NCBI RefSeq assembly: GCF_013761175.1
Contig: NZ_JACDUR010000009.1
Location: 124,001 to 188,000 of the forward strand
DNA from: Nonomuraea soli
GTDB lineage: Bacteria > Actinomycetota > Actinomycetes > Streptosporangiales > Streptosporangiaceae
Direction: 5' to 3'
Length of the DNA stretch: 64,000 nucleotides
Position numbers and translations under genes: made by a program
Shown: one piece after another, positions 40,056-47,929 of the stretch
Numbering within the stretch: position 1 is the stretch's first letter
Layout: each line of letters begins with the position of its first letter
Notes under the pieces: generated by a model
Seen by the model: only the letters and a program-made list of their open reading frames with translations
What the model was told of the DNA's origin: nothing
Databases searched by the model: none

Positions 40056-42352
40056 TGCGCCGTTCCGCCACCTCTCTCCAGGTGGTCCAAGAGGCCACCA
40101 TGGAACGTCTGGCTGCCTCCGTGCTGTCGAAGGTGGGCGTGCTGGTCCCGCCGTGGCTGCTGCTGGGCCTGCTCACCGTGGCCGGGCTCGTCTCGCACCA
40201 CTGGTGGGGGCAGCCGCCCGAGGTGACCTGGGCTGCGATTGGCTGCACGCTCGGGGTCACTGTACTGACCGGCCTGACGTGGGCCGTCTCCCACCAGCGG
40301 CGCCTGATCGGCCGCGCGCATTCGACCCTGACCACGGCGCTGGTGGGTGGCTGGTTCACCGCCGCCACCGTCACCGGCCTGGGCCACCCGGTCATGCAGG
40401 GCACGCTGTTCTTCGGCGGGGCCACCCTCGCCTTGTCGTGGAACATTCGCACCGTCATCCGCCGCGCCACCGGCGACGAAGCCGACCACGGCGCCGACGC
40501 GCTGGGATCGCTGTTCGACCGGGCCAAAGACCAGGTCGGGCTGAAGGGCACCCGCGTGCGCGCCATCGAGGTCAACGACCACAAGGTCAAGGGCCTGATG
40601 AACCTGCCGCCCGGTGAGAAGACCGCCGACGACGCCATCAAGGCCACCGACCGGATCGAGTCCGGCATGAAGCTTCCGCCCGGCAGCGTCATCGTGGCTC
40701 GCGACGACGACCGCGCCGACCGGGCGTTCATGACCGTCTCCGACCCGCGCGCCATCCGCCGGCCGATCTCGTGGCCTGGCCCGTCCCTGCCCAGCGGCTC
40801 GGTGAACCAGCCGGTGCGGATCGGGCTGTACCAGGACGGCGACGACATGCGGTTCCGGTTCGTCGGCTTCCACCTGCAGATCATGGGAGCCACCGGGTCG
40901 GGCAAGTCGATCGGTGGCGCGTGGAACATCTGCGCTGAGCTGATGACCCGCCACGACGCCGCGATCTTCTCCATCGACATCAGCAAGGACGACCAGACGA
41001 TGGGGCCGCTACGCGAGGGTCTGCACCGCTTCGAGCACACCAAGGCCGGAGCGGTCGCGCTGATCCGCGCCATCCACGCCGCCATCCCCCAGCGCACCAA
41101 GTGGCTGGCCGAACACGGCTACAGCGACTGGGAGGAAGGCTGCGGTCTGACCTACTGGTACCTGCACATCGAAGAGATCGCCAAGCTGGTCAGCGAGCTG
41201 GGCGCCGACGACGAGGAGAAGCTGGGCGAGATCCTGAAGGAGATCCGTTCGGCCGGTGGCAGCGTCATCTTGTCGTTGCAGCGTGCCGACTACACGCAGA
41301 TCCCGACCCTCTTCCGCTCCCAGATGGCCAAGATGTGCTTCGGCCTCAAAGACCCCGACGACGTCAAGTTCGGCGTCTCCGCACGCCAGCGCAAAGCCGA
41401 CGTCGCCCCGCACGAATGGGAAGACCACTACCCCGGCATGGCGCTGCTGGACGCCCGCGGCATCCCGGTCACGCACTACGCGATGCCGCTACGCACCTAC
41501 GCGTGGGGCCGCAACAGCGCTGAGGCCCGTGCTGCGATGACGGCGCACGCCGCCGCTTACCCGGCGTCGGTCAAGCAGGTGGATGAGTTCACCGCCGCCC
41601 TGGCCCGACCCACCACCGCCAACAGCGCACTGGCCGCGGCCTCAACCCCGCCCCCTGGCGGTGCAAGCAACACCAGCGGGCAGGCGGATGAGCCAGCGGA
41701 AGACGAGTTCGCCGCCGACTTCGCTGACCTGCTCGCCGATGCCGCCGAACTGGTCATCCACGCCCAGCATGCTTCCCCGGCGATGTTGCAGCGCAAGCTG
41801 CGCATCACGTGGGAGGACTGCCTGCGCCTGATCGAGGCGCTGGAGCGTAAAAGCATCATCGGCCCACCCGACCCCGACAACGAAGCTCGCCCTGTGTTCG
41901 TCAAGCCCAGCGACCCCGGCGCCGCTGACCTGATCGACCAGCTCCGCCACCGCGGAGACGTGGTCACCGCAGCCCTGGCCGACGCCGGCGATCCGGACCC
42001 GTCCATCACCGCTGGGCCAAAAGAAGAGATACGGCAGCCCACCCCCGAGGAAGCCGACGCCCTCCGGGCCGACGCACCGACCGTCAAGCTCGAACCCGTC
42101 CAAGCCCGCGCCCTGGTGCATGCATGGCTGCGCCAGCGCCACCAGAGCGGACGGCACACCATCAAGGTCAGCGATGAGGACCTGACCGAGGTCCGCCAGC
42201 GCACCGGCCTGGGCCGCGCCTGGATCTACAAGGTGCTCGACGACCTCACCAGCCGGGGCGTGCTCAACGCGGCTAAGGCCGGCAGCAGCAAGACCTACAC
42301 CATCGCCGACATGTCCCCGCTGGAGGGCGACGACTACGATGCCGCCGCCTGA
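40052..42352 (+). CDS. traB: TraB-type FtsK/SpoIIIE conjugative DNA translocase
   Basis: 766 residues. Up to four N-terminal TM helices (residues ~25-135: LVPPWLLLGLLTVAGLVSHH; AAIGCTLGVTVLTGLTWAVS), then the RecA-like motor: Walker A GATGSGKS at residues 279-286 and Walker B LTYWYLHIEEIAKLV at ~365-380, and a C-terminal winged helix (~685-750, LTEVRQRTGLGRAWIYKVLD) like the DNA-recognition gamma domain of FtsK/TraB. Such proteins assemble as hexameric pores and move double-stranded DNA between mycelia without relaxase. Starts GTG 40052 or ATG 40055. Confidence 0.92.
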   Translation: MMRRSATSLQVVQEATMERLAASVLSKVGVLVPPWLLLGLLTVAGLVSHHWWGQPPEVTWAAIGCTLGVTVLTGLTWAVSHQRRLIGRAHSTLTTALVGGWFTAATVTGLGHPVMQGTLFFGGATLALSWNIRTVIRRATGDEADHGADALGSLFDRAKDQVGLKGTRVRAIEVNDHKVKGLMNLPPGEKTADDAIKATDRIESGMKLPPGSVIVARDDDRADRAFMTVSDPRAIRRPISWPGPSLPSGSVNQPVRIGLYQDGDDMRFRFVGFHLQIMGATGSGKSIGGAWNICAELMTRHDAAIFSIDISKDDQTMGPLREGLHRFEHTKAGAVALIRAIHAAIPQRTKWLAEHGYSDWEEGCGLTYWYLHIEEIAKLVSELGADDEEKLGEILKEIRSAGGSVILSLQRADYTQIPTLFRSQMAKMCFGLKDPDDVKFGVSARQRKADVAPHEWEDHYPGMALLDARGIPVTHYAMPLRTYAWGRNSAEARAAMTAHAAAYPASVKQVDEFTAALARPTTANSALAAASTPPPGGASNTSGQADEPAEDEFAADFADLLADAAELVIHAQHASPAMLQRKLRITWEDCLRLIEALERKSIIGPPDPDNEARPVFVKPSDPGAADLIDQLRHRGDVVTAALADAGDPDPSITAGPKEEIRQPTPEEADALRADAPTVKLEPVQARALVHAWLRQRHQSGRHTIKVSDEDLTEVRQRTGLGRAWIYKVLDDLTSRGVLNAAKAGSSKTYTIADMSPLEGDDYDAAA

Positions 42353-42373
42353 TCGGCTGCCGGCCACCACCGA

Positions 42374-42406
42374 CGCCCCGCCGGGGCCGTAACACCCAGC
42401 GGGGCG
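42374..42406. terminator. Hairpin after traB
   Basis: CGCCCCGC (42374-42381) pairs with GCGGGGCG (42399-42406), loop of 17, starting 21 bp after the traB stop. It is followed by a C-rich tract and not a U tract. Plausible end or attenuation point of the transfer part of the operon. Confidence 0.55.
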
Positions 42407-42465
42407 CCCCCTTGTGCGGCTGCGCGTGGGAGGCGTGCGCGCAACGAAAACGATCTTCTTCTGGT

Positions 42466-42517
42466 TGTCACGGGGATATGTCACGCCGCCATCACGGGGC
42501 CTCTGTCACGCCGTCAT
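42466..42517. repeat. TCACGGGG/TCACGCCG repeat cluster, clt-like locus
   Basis: Four TCACGSSG octamers begin at 42468, 42481, 42492 and 42506, alternating GGGG and CCG endings; the longer form TGTCACGCCGYCAT occurs twice 25 bp apart (42479, 42504). It lies in the noncoding stretch directly after traB, the usual place of the clt locus recognised by TraB winged helices through short direct repeats. Identification as clt is inference from position and repeat form. Confidence 0.5.
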
Positions 42518-42622
42518 GACCCCGTTGACCAGTGACTCCCCACCCCGCCCCCTGCCCGTGACACCGGCGCGCTGTCACCGCACCCCGCCATGATCATTCA
42601 ACCGTTGGTCTGGGAGACCGTC

Positions 42623-42925
42623 GTGTCCAACCTCGCCATGATCACCGCCGCCGTCATCGGCGGAACACTCCTCCCCTTGGCCGTCGTGCTCGCCATAGTC
42701 GGCTACCGGCACGGCCTGACCCGCAACCCCTTCACCGACTGCCGCCTCTGCCAGGGCACCGGCGTCAAACGCGGCGCCCTGTTCACCCGCTCCTTCCGCT
42801 TCTGCCACGCCTGCGACGCCACCGGGCTCACCCTCAGGCTCGGGGTCCGGATGTTCAACATCCCTGTCCCGGCTGATCAGGAACACCTGCGCCGTCTGCG
42901 CCGCGACCGGAACAGCATCCGCTGA
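42623..42925 (+). CDS. ~100-residue membrane protein with CxxC motifs
   Basis: N-terminal TM (MITAAVIGGTLLPLAVVLAI) then TDCRLCQGTGVKRGALF and RFCHACDATGLTL: two CxxCxGTG-type knuckles as in DnaJ-like zinc centres. GTG 42623 is favoured because TGGGAG lies 6 nt before it; an ATG at 42590 in frame has no ribosome site. The next gene starts in a TGATG overlap. Confidence 0.6.
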   Translation: MSNLAMITAAVIGGTLLPLAVVLAIVGYRHGLTRNPFTDCRLCQGTGVKRGALFTRSFRFCHACDATGLTLRLGVRMFNIPVPADQEHLRRLRRDRNSIR

Positions 42926-43134
42926 TGCCCGGCCCTAACCGAGCCTTCCAGGGCCGCATCATCATCACCTGGCGCAAGCATCTGGAGCATTGGGGAGGCG
43001 GCCGCCAGCGCCCCTGCCGCTTCTGCCAGCTCCTAGCCTCCCTGCTGGATTACGACGGCTTGCCCGTCCACAAGGTGTGCCTGGAACAGGCCCTCTCTGC
43101 CGCTCCTCAACAAGCTGAGAGGTACGCCGCGTGA
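42925..43134 (+). CDS. 69-residue basic protein with Cys pair
   Basis: MPGPNRAFQGRIIITWRKHL, then RPCRFCQLLASLLDYDGLPV and HKVCLEQAL. Contains CRFC plus a later H-x2-C, a possible zinc knuckle. Overlaps the previous stop (TGATG) and the start of the TGT-like gene (GTGA). Unknown family; coupling suggests a partner of the TGT-like protein. Confidence 0.6.
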   Translation: MPGPNRAFQGRIIITWRKHLEHWGGGRQRPCRFCQLLASLLDYDGLPVHKVCLEQALSAAPQQAERYAA

Positions 43135-43988
43135 CCGCTCCCCCAACGCACGCGCTGGCCGCCACCGGCGCCCCCTCTGCAGCACCGGTCTTCGTCACCG
43201 GAGTGCCTGAACCGTCATGGTTAGGCCGCATCACCTTCCCGGCCATGGTCAGCTACAGCAGGCTGGCCCGCCGGCCGCTCCCCCGCCATCTGACCGCGCG
43301 CTGTCCCACCTACGTGGACTCGCGCGGGTTCACCGAACTGAAGAAGCACGGCCGATGGACCATCACCGCCCGCGAATACGTGGAATGGCTACGCAGCCAC
43401 GGCGAAAAGATCAACCTTCAGTGGGCTGCCCCGCAGGACTGGATGTGTGAACCCGCCATCCTCCACGGCGGACGCTTCGGCCGCGAAACATTCGCCGGTA
43501 CTCACCTCAGCGTGCGCGAGCACCTGCACCGGACGGTCGATAACTACCTGACACTCCGCCAGTTGGCACCGGAGCTTCCCATCTTCCCCGTGGTCCAGGG
43601 CTGGGAACTGGATGACTACCTGCGCTGTGTCGTCCTCTACACCGCCGCCGGGGTGGATCTGGCTGCGCTACCTCTGGTCGGGATCGGCTCCGTCTGCCGC
43701 CGCCAGTCCACAGCTGAAATCGGCCAGATCGTCACCACCCTCGCCGGGTTAGGACTGCGCCTGCACGGCTTCGGAGTCAAGACCCTGGGACTGCTGCGAT
43801 ATGGCCGCTACCTGGTCTCCGCCGACTCGATGGCCTGGAGCAAAGACGCCCTCCACAGCCCACCCCTGCCCGACTGCGTCCATCGCAACTGCGCCAACTG
43901 CCTGCGCTACGCCGTGCGCTGGCGTGCCCGGCTCCTGGCCAAACTGCACGCGCTCCCGTCCCGCACCGTCGAAAGACCCGCCGCATGA
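43131..43988 (+). CDS. Queuine tRNA-ribosyltransferase-like (DpdA-like, DUF7221) protein
   Basis: 285-residue TIM-barrel protein of the TGT superfamily. Landmarks: YVDSRGFTEL (Asp63, the general-acid/base Asp of the DSGGF box), FPVVQGWELDDY (Gln156-Gly157), LVGIGSVCRRQ (184-192, the substrate-binding GIGS loop), LHGFGVKTLGLLRYGRYLVS (212-), SADSMAW (Asp232, position of the covalent nucleophile) and a C-terminal zinc-type cluster Cys249, Cys254, Cys257. It is shorter than housekeeping Tgt (~380 aa), and QDWMCEP plus GIGSVCRR resemble phage and island DpdA proteins, which exchange guanine in DNA for 7-deazaguanines. No queuosine/preQ0 synthesis gene is on the element, so precursor would come from the host. 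Target (DNA or RNA) unknown. Confidence 0.8.
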   Translation: MTAPPTHALAATGAPSAAPVFVTGVPEPSWLGRITFPAMVSYSRLARRPLPRHLTARCPTYVDSRGFTELKKHGRWTITAREYVEWLRSHGEKINLQWAAPQDWMCEPAILHGGRFGRETFAGTHLSVREHLHRTVDNYLTLRQLAPELPIFPVVQGWELDDYLRCVVLYTAAGVDLAALPLVGIGSVCRRQSTAEIGQIVTTLAGLGLRLHGFGVKTLGLLRYGRYLVSADSMAWSKDALHSPPLPDCVHRNCANCLRYAVRWRARLLAKLHALPSRTVERPAA

Positions 43989-44076
43989 CCAGCCACCCCC
44001 ACACCCGCGCGCGACCTGGCGCACCCCACCTACGGCGCCGCTCCAGCCGGATGACGTCTACGCGACCTTCTACCGG

Positions 44077-44391
44077 GTGCCGATCTCCTGGCTCGGCTGG
44101 GACGGCGAACACGTCTTCGGCCTGGGCCGCCACCCGCCACGACGGTTCGTGGCAGCCGCCTGCCGCCTGCACCGCGACGTCGGAGTCCAGCCGAGCCAGG
44201 CGCTCGGCCCCGCTCCCGCCGCCCAGGTGCTCACCGAGGTCTGGCACACCTGGGCCGTACGGCTGCCCGCTGCACCTTCCCCCGCCCACTGCCAGGGCCC
44301 GGCCGAACCAGGCTGGCGCATCCGCTGGGGTAAGCCCGTCCACGCCACCACCCCCGGTGCCTTCCCCATCACCGCCCTGTTCGTCGCCTGA
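44077..44391 (+). CDS. Hypothetical protein, start uncertain
   Basis: Protein-like sequence VPISWLGWDGEHVFGLGRHP, RFVAAACRLHRDVGVQPSQA, AAQVLTEVWHTWAVRLPAAP and RIRWGKPVHATTPGAFPITA reads in the frame ending at 44391. The operon logic would place its start at ATG 43985 (overlapping the TGT-like stop as ATGA), but that ATG is in the frame of the following PP-loop gene. GTG 44077 has no ribosome site; residues DDVYATFYR just before it look coding. Either a frameshift lies between 43985 and 44070, or an unusual start is used. Family unknown. Confidence 0.5.
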   Translation: MPISWLGWDGEHVFGLGRHPPRRFVAAACRLHRDVGVQPSQALGPAPAAQVLTEVWHTWAVRLPAAPSPAHCQGPAEPGWRIRWGKPVHATTPGAFPITALFVA

Positions 44392-44410
44392 CCCTGCCAA
44401 GGAGCCCACC

Positions 44411-45451
44411 ATGGGACGCCGCTTCATGACTGCTGAACTCCTGCCCGGCATGCCCGACACCATCGGACGCAAGCCCGTCAAGGCAGACCAGTCACCACCC
44501 GCCCGCACCCTGGCTGAAGCCATCACCCGAAGCCACGACATCATCGCCGAAGCCCTCGACCGCTACCCCATCGTGGCCCGTCAGGTGCTGTTTTCCGGCG
44601 GCAACGACTCCACAGTGCTGCTGCACCTGGCCCACCCCTACCTCGACTCTTCTCCCCACGATGCCGTCGTGCACGTCAACACCGGCATCGGCATCGACGA
44701 AACACGTCAGCACGTGCGCGAGGTGGCCCACACCTGGAACCTGCCGCTGCGTGAACTCCACCCACGCGACTCCTATGACGATCTGGTGCTTGGGCAGGTG
44801 ATCGCCCGCACCGGCAAGAACGCAGGCATCCGGTCGGTCTGGAAGGGCTTTCCCGGCCCCGCCGGGCACGGCGTCATGTACCGGCGGCTCAAGGACGAGC
44901 CCCTTCAGCGCAACCGCGCTCAGATCGTGGACACACGCGGCCGCTCCCGCAAGGTGCTGTATCTGGCGGGCATGCGCTGGGGCGAGTCCGAGCGCCGCAT
45001 GCGCAACGCCGCCGAGATCGACCAGGCAGGCGGCATCGTGTGGTGCTCACCACTTGTGCACTGGACCAACGCTCAGATGGCCGAATACCGGCACACACAC
45101 CGGCTGCCGCAGAACCAGGTGTCAGCCCATCTGCACATGAGTGGCGAATGCCTGTGCGGTGCCTTCGCCAAGCCCGGCGAGCTGGACGAGATCGAGTTCT
45201 TTTATCCCCGTACCGCCTACCGCATCCGCTCTCTGGAGCAGCGTGTCAGGGCGGCCGGAATCCCCGCCTGCAAGTGGGGCCAGAAGATCACAGGCCAGAA
45301 CACCCCTCGACCAGGCAGCATCGCCGGCCGGTTGTGCTCTTCCTGCCCGGCACCGGTTGAGGGTCAAACAGACCTGATGGACCTGTGGACTCAGCAGGGA
45401 CTACTCACCCCTGCGCCGACACCCGCAAGCCCGACCGGAGTGGCCGTATGA
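44411..45451 (+). CDS. PAPS-reductase-like PP-loop ATPase with Cys cluster
   Basis: 346 residues. VLFSGGNDSTVLLHLAHPYL (SGGNDS at 62-67) is the PP-loop that adenylates a substrate; AVVHVNTGIGIDETRQHVRE, then FPGPAGHGVMYRRLKDEPLQ follow the PAPS-reductase fold. The C-terminal third has HMSGECLCGAFAKPGELDEI, PACKWG and LCSSCPA, five to six Cys able to bind an Fe-S cluster or zinc as in DndC-type sulfurtransferases. CAAGGAGCC precedes ATG 44411; the frame stays open to 43985 but that part is not protein-like. It follows the TGT-like gene and overlaps the prim-pol start. Confidence 0.82.
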   Translation: MGRRFMTAELLPGMPDTIGRKPVKADQSPPARTLAEAITRSHDIIAEALDRYPIVARQVLFSGGNDSTVLLHLAHPYLDSSPHDAVVHVNTGIGIDETRQHVREVAHTWNLPLRELHPRDSYDDLVLGQVIARTGKNAGIRSVWKGFPGPAGHGVMYRRLKDEPLQRNRAQIVDTRGRSRKVLYLAGMRWGESERRMRNAAEIDQAGGIVWCSPLVHWTNAQMAEYRHTHRLPQNQVSAHLHMSGECLCGAFAKPGELDEIEFFYPRTAYRIRSLEQRVRAAGIPACKWGQKITGQNTPRPGSIAGRLCSSCPAPVEGQTDLMDLWTQQGLLTPAPTPASPTGVAV

Positions 45452-46353
45452 ACAACCCCATCCGCTACGCCCTGGCCGCCGCCGCCCGTGGCTGGCACGT
45501 CTTCCCCATCACCCCGGGCGCCAAGCAGCCACCGCGAGGCTTCACCACCTGGGAATCTCGCGCCACCACCGACCCGAACCTGATCCACCGATGGTGGTCA
45601 CGGGCGCCGTACAACGTCGGCATCGCCACCGGCCCCAGCCAGCTCGTGGTGCTCGACCTCGACACCCCCAAACCCGGAAAGGAGGGGCTTCGCCCCCCGC
45701 CCCCCTGGGACCTGCCGGGCGTCACCGACGGCGCGGACGTGCTGGCCGTCCTGTGGCAACGCGCAGGCCACCCCCTCCCGTTCGAGACCTTCACCGTCCG
45801 CACCCGCCGCGGTGGAACCCACCTGTACTTCACCGCCCCCGACGGCGTGCGGCTCACCAACACCGAAGGCGGCAAAGGCCGCGGTCTGGGCTGGCTGATC
45901 GACACCCGCGCGGCCGGCGGCTACGTCGTCGGCCCCGGCAGCCACGTGCACCTGCCCGACGGCATCGGCACCTACCAGGTGCTCCACAACGGCCCCGCCG
46001 CCCCACTACCCCCGTGGCTGTTCAAGCAGCTTGAAACCTCGCCCCCGACGCCGGGCAAGCCCGTCCGCCTGGCCCTGCCCGCTGACCGGCACGGCGCGTT
46101 CCTCCACGCTGCGATCACCGGCGAACTCAACCGGCTGGCCGCCGCCCCCGTCGGGGAGCGCAACCGCACCCTCTTCCTGGCCGCCACCGCCCTGGGTCAA
46201 CTCGTGGCCGGTGGCGCGCTCAACGCGGACGAGGTGACAACCCTGCTTGAACAGGAGGGGGAAGCCGCCGGCCTGAGCCGAGCGGAAACGCGTTCCACCG
46301 TCGCCTCCGGACTGCGCAACGGCGCCCGCCGCCCCCGCAGCGTCGCCGCATGA
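45448..46353 (+). CDS. Bifunctional primase/polymerase (prim-pol)
   Basis: 301 residues with the prim-pol fold: YALAAAARGWHVFPITPGAK, NVGIATGPSQLVVLDLDTPK (metal ligands Asp70 and Asp72), RGGTHLYF (His125) and LIDTRAAGGYVVGPGSHVHL. It primes and extends DNA at the element's origin. With the DUF3631 helicase encoded next it forms the RepPP-type replication pair of AICEs. ATG overlaps the PP-loop gene's stop; its own stop overlaps the helicase ATG. Confidence 0.92.
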   Translation: MNNPIRYALAAAARGWHVFPITPGAKQPPRGFTTWESRATTDPNLIHRWWSRAPYNVGIATGPSQLVVLDLDTPKPGKEGLRPPPPWDLPGVTDGADVLAVLWQRAGHPLPFETFTVRTRRGGTHLYFTAPDGVRLTNTEGGKGRGLGWLIDTRAAGGYVVGPGSHVHLPDGIGTYQVLHNGPAAPLPPWLFKQLETSPPTPGKPVRLALPADRHGAFLHAAITGELNRLAAAPVGERNRTLFLAATALGQLVAGGALNADEVTTLLEQEGEAAGLSRAETRSTVASGLRNGARRPRSVAA

Positions 46354-47552
46354 CCAGCCCACCCAACCCCGCAGGAGACCGCCACGTGGACCCATCCCCC
46401 GAACCCGTCAGCCACGGCGCCGCACTGTTGGATGCGCTGCTGACCGCGCTGACCCGCTACGTCATCCTTCCCACCCCTGAGGCCGCCGACGCCGTGGTTC
46501 TGTGGATCGCCGCCAGCCACGCCCAACCCGCATGGGCGCACGCCCCCCGCCTGGTGATCCGCGCCCCCGAAAAGCGCTGTGGCAAGTCCCGGCTGCTGGA
46601 CGTGGTCGAGTCCACCTGTCACGAGCCGTTCATCACCGTCAACTCCACCCCCGCCGCCGTCTACCGCTCCATCACCGACGACCCCCCGACGATGCTGGTC
46701 GACGAGGCCGACACCATCTTCGGCCCGAAAGCCGACGGACACGAAGACCTGCGCGGGCTGCTGAACGCCGGGCACCAGCGCAACCGGCCCGCCAAGCGCT
46801 ACGACGCCAACACCAACCGCGTGATGAGCATCCCCACCTTCGCCATGGCCGCGCTCGCCGGCATCGGCGCCATGCCCGACACCATCGAAGACCGGGCCGT
46901 CGTCATCCGGATGCGCCGGCGCGGCCCCGGCGAAACCGTGGCGCCCTATCGGCACCGCCGCGACCGGCCCGCCCTCCGCCAGCTGGCATGCGAGCTGTCC
47001 GCGTGGCTGCGCGCCGACCTCGCCGCCCTGGAGAAAGCCGAACCGCCCATGCCGGTGGAAGACCGCGCAGCCGACACCTGGGAACCCCTCGTGGCCGTCG
47101 CCGACCACGCCGGCGGCCACTGGCCCGACCGGGCACGGGCCGCCGTGCTGGCCCTGACCGCCGAAGCCGACGAAGCCTCTCAGCCCTCCACCCGCGTCCG
47201 GCTGCTGGCCGACTGCCGCAACGCCTTCGGCCCCGACACCGCCCTGGCCACCACCATCCTGCTGGACCGGCTGAAGGTCAACCTGGAGGCGCCCTGGGCC
47301 AGCTTCGGCCCCACCGGGCTGACCGCAATGCGCCTTGGCACCATCTTGCGCGAGTACGACATCCGCTCCACCACCATCCGCTTCCCGCCCCCGATCGGCC
47401 AGGCCAAGGGCTATCAGCGAGCCGACTTTCTGGACGCGTGGGAACGCTACTGTCCCGCCCCTGCGCCCGTCCCGACGGCCGAAGTGCTCGACTTCACCAG
47501 GGGGAGCCGTACCAGCCGTACCAGCCTCAACATTGCAGGTCAGACCCAATGA
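46350..47552 (+). CDS. DUF3631 replicative helicase-like ATPase
   Basis: 400 residues. LVIRAPEKRCGKSRLLD (Walker A-like, residues 69-84) and DDPPTMLVDEAD (Walker B, 111-121) form the P-loop ATPase; RFPPPIGQAKGYQRADFLDA and the preceding ~150 residues are the DUF3631 C-terminal domain (LRLGTILREYDIRSTTIRF-like). Thought to unwind DNA for the prim-pol. The last codons (GSRTSRTSLNIAGQTQ) are encoded by the 9-mer repeats of the putative origin, so the gene's 3' end is embedded in that structure. Confidence 0.88.
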   Translation: MTSPPNPAGDRHVDPSPEPVSHGAALLDALLTALTRYVILPTPEAADAVVLWIAASHAQPAWAHAPRLVIRAPEKRCGKSRLLDVVESTCHEPFITVNSTPAAVYRSITDDPPTMLVDEADTIFGPKADGHEDLRGLLNAGHQRNRPAKRYDANTNRVMSIPTFAMAALAGIGAMPDTIEDRAVVIRMRRRGPGETVAPYRHRRDRPALRQLACELSAWLRADLAALEKAEPPMPVEDRAADTWEPLVAVADHAGGHWPDRARAAVLALTAEADEASQPSTRVRLLADCRNAFGPDTALATTILLDRLKVNLEAPWASFGPTGLTAMRLGTILREYDIRSTTIRFPPPIGQAKGYQRADFLDAWERYCPAPAPVPTAEVLDFTRGSRTSRTSLNIAGQTQ

Positions 47553-47677
47553 GGCTTTCACGCTGGTACGGCTCAAGCCGTACCAAGATCGCCGCCTGGT
47601 ACGGCTTGAGCCGTACCACGAAACAAGCCTCTTCGGGCCTGACCTGGGGAAACGAGGCTGGTACGGCTGGTACGGCT
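47505..47677. repeat. Large symmetric inverted repeat of 9-mer iterons (putative origin)
   Basis: Eight exact copies of the 9-mer GGTACGGCT or its complement: two AGCCGTACC in tandem (47505, 47514), two head-to-head pairs (47565/47576 and 47598/47609) and two tandem GGTACGGCT (47660, 47669). The array is symmetric about base 47591. The flanking DNA also matches: 47505-47584 and the reverse complement of 47598-47677 agree at about 64 of 80 positions, with perfect blocks of 24 and 22 bp. It covers the helicase stop codon and the gap before xis. Best read as the replication origin with Rep-binding iterons, or a very large hairpin. Confidence 0.85.
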
Positions 47678-47722
47678 ACCCCCCTCAGAACCGCATCCCA
47701 CCGCCAAGGAGCGACCTCCCAC

Positions 47723-47929
47723 ATGAACACCCCTCCGCTCGACGACGCCCAGCTCTATCGCGTCCCGGACGCGATGAAGCGGCTCAAGCTCAGCCGAAGC
47801 CTGATCTACGACCAGATCCGCACGGGACGTTTGCCCTCCGTCAAGCAGGGCCGCGCCCGTCTGTTCACCGCCAACGGCATCAGGGCCTACATCGCCCTGT
47901 TGGAAGAGGAAGCGAGGAACGCCGCTTGA
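47723..47929 (+). CDS. xis: Excisionase (Xis), MerR-like HTH
   Basis: 68 residues: LDDAQLYRVPDAMKRLKLSR followed by SLIYDQIRTGRLPSVKQGRA and LFTANGIRAYIALLEEEA, the excisionase-type winged helix (DNA_binding_domain_17-like). CAAGGAGCG precedes the ATG. The stop overlaps the integrase start (TTGATGG), as in most pSAM2-type elements. It should direct Int toward excision. Confidence 0.9.
   Translation: MNTPPLDDAQLYRVPDAMKRLKLSRSLIYDQIRTGRLPSVKQGRARLFTANGIRAYIALLEEEARNAA

Noticed and set aside
43131..43988. Housekeeping queuosine tRNA-guanine transglycosylase
   Set aside because: Too short, lies within a mobile-element operon, and its GIGSVCRR and QDWMCEP motifs differ from those of Tgt; DpdA-like is the better label.
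43985..44410. N-terminal extension of the PP-loop protein
   Set aside because: The extra 142 residues are Pro/Ser/Arg-rich out-of-frame translation; a ribosome site and the family start are at 44411, and another frame is protein-like here.
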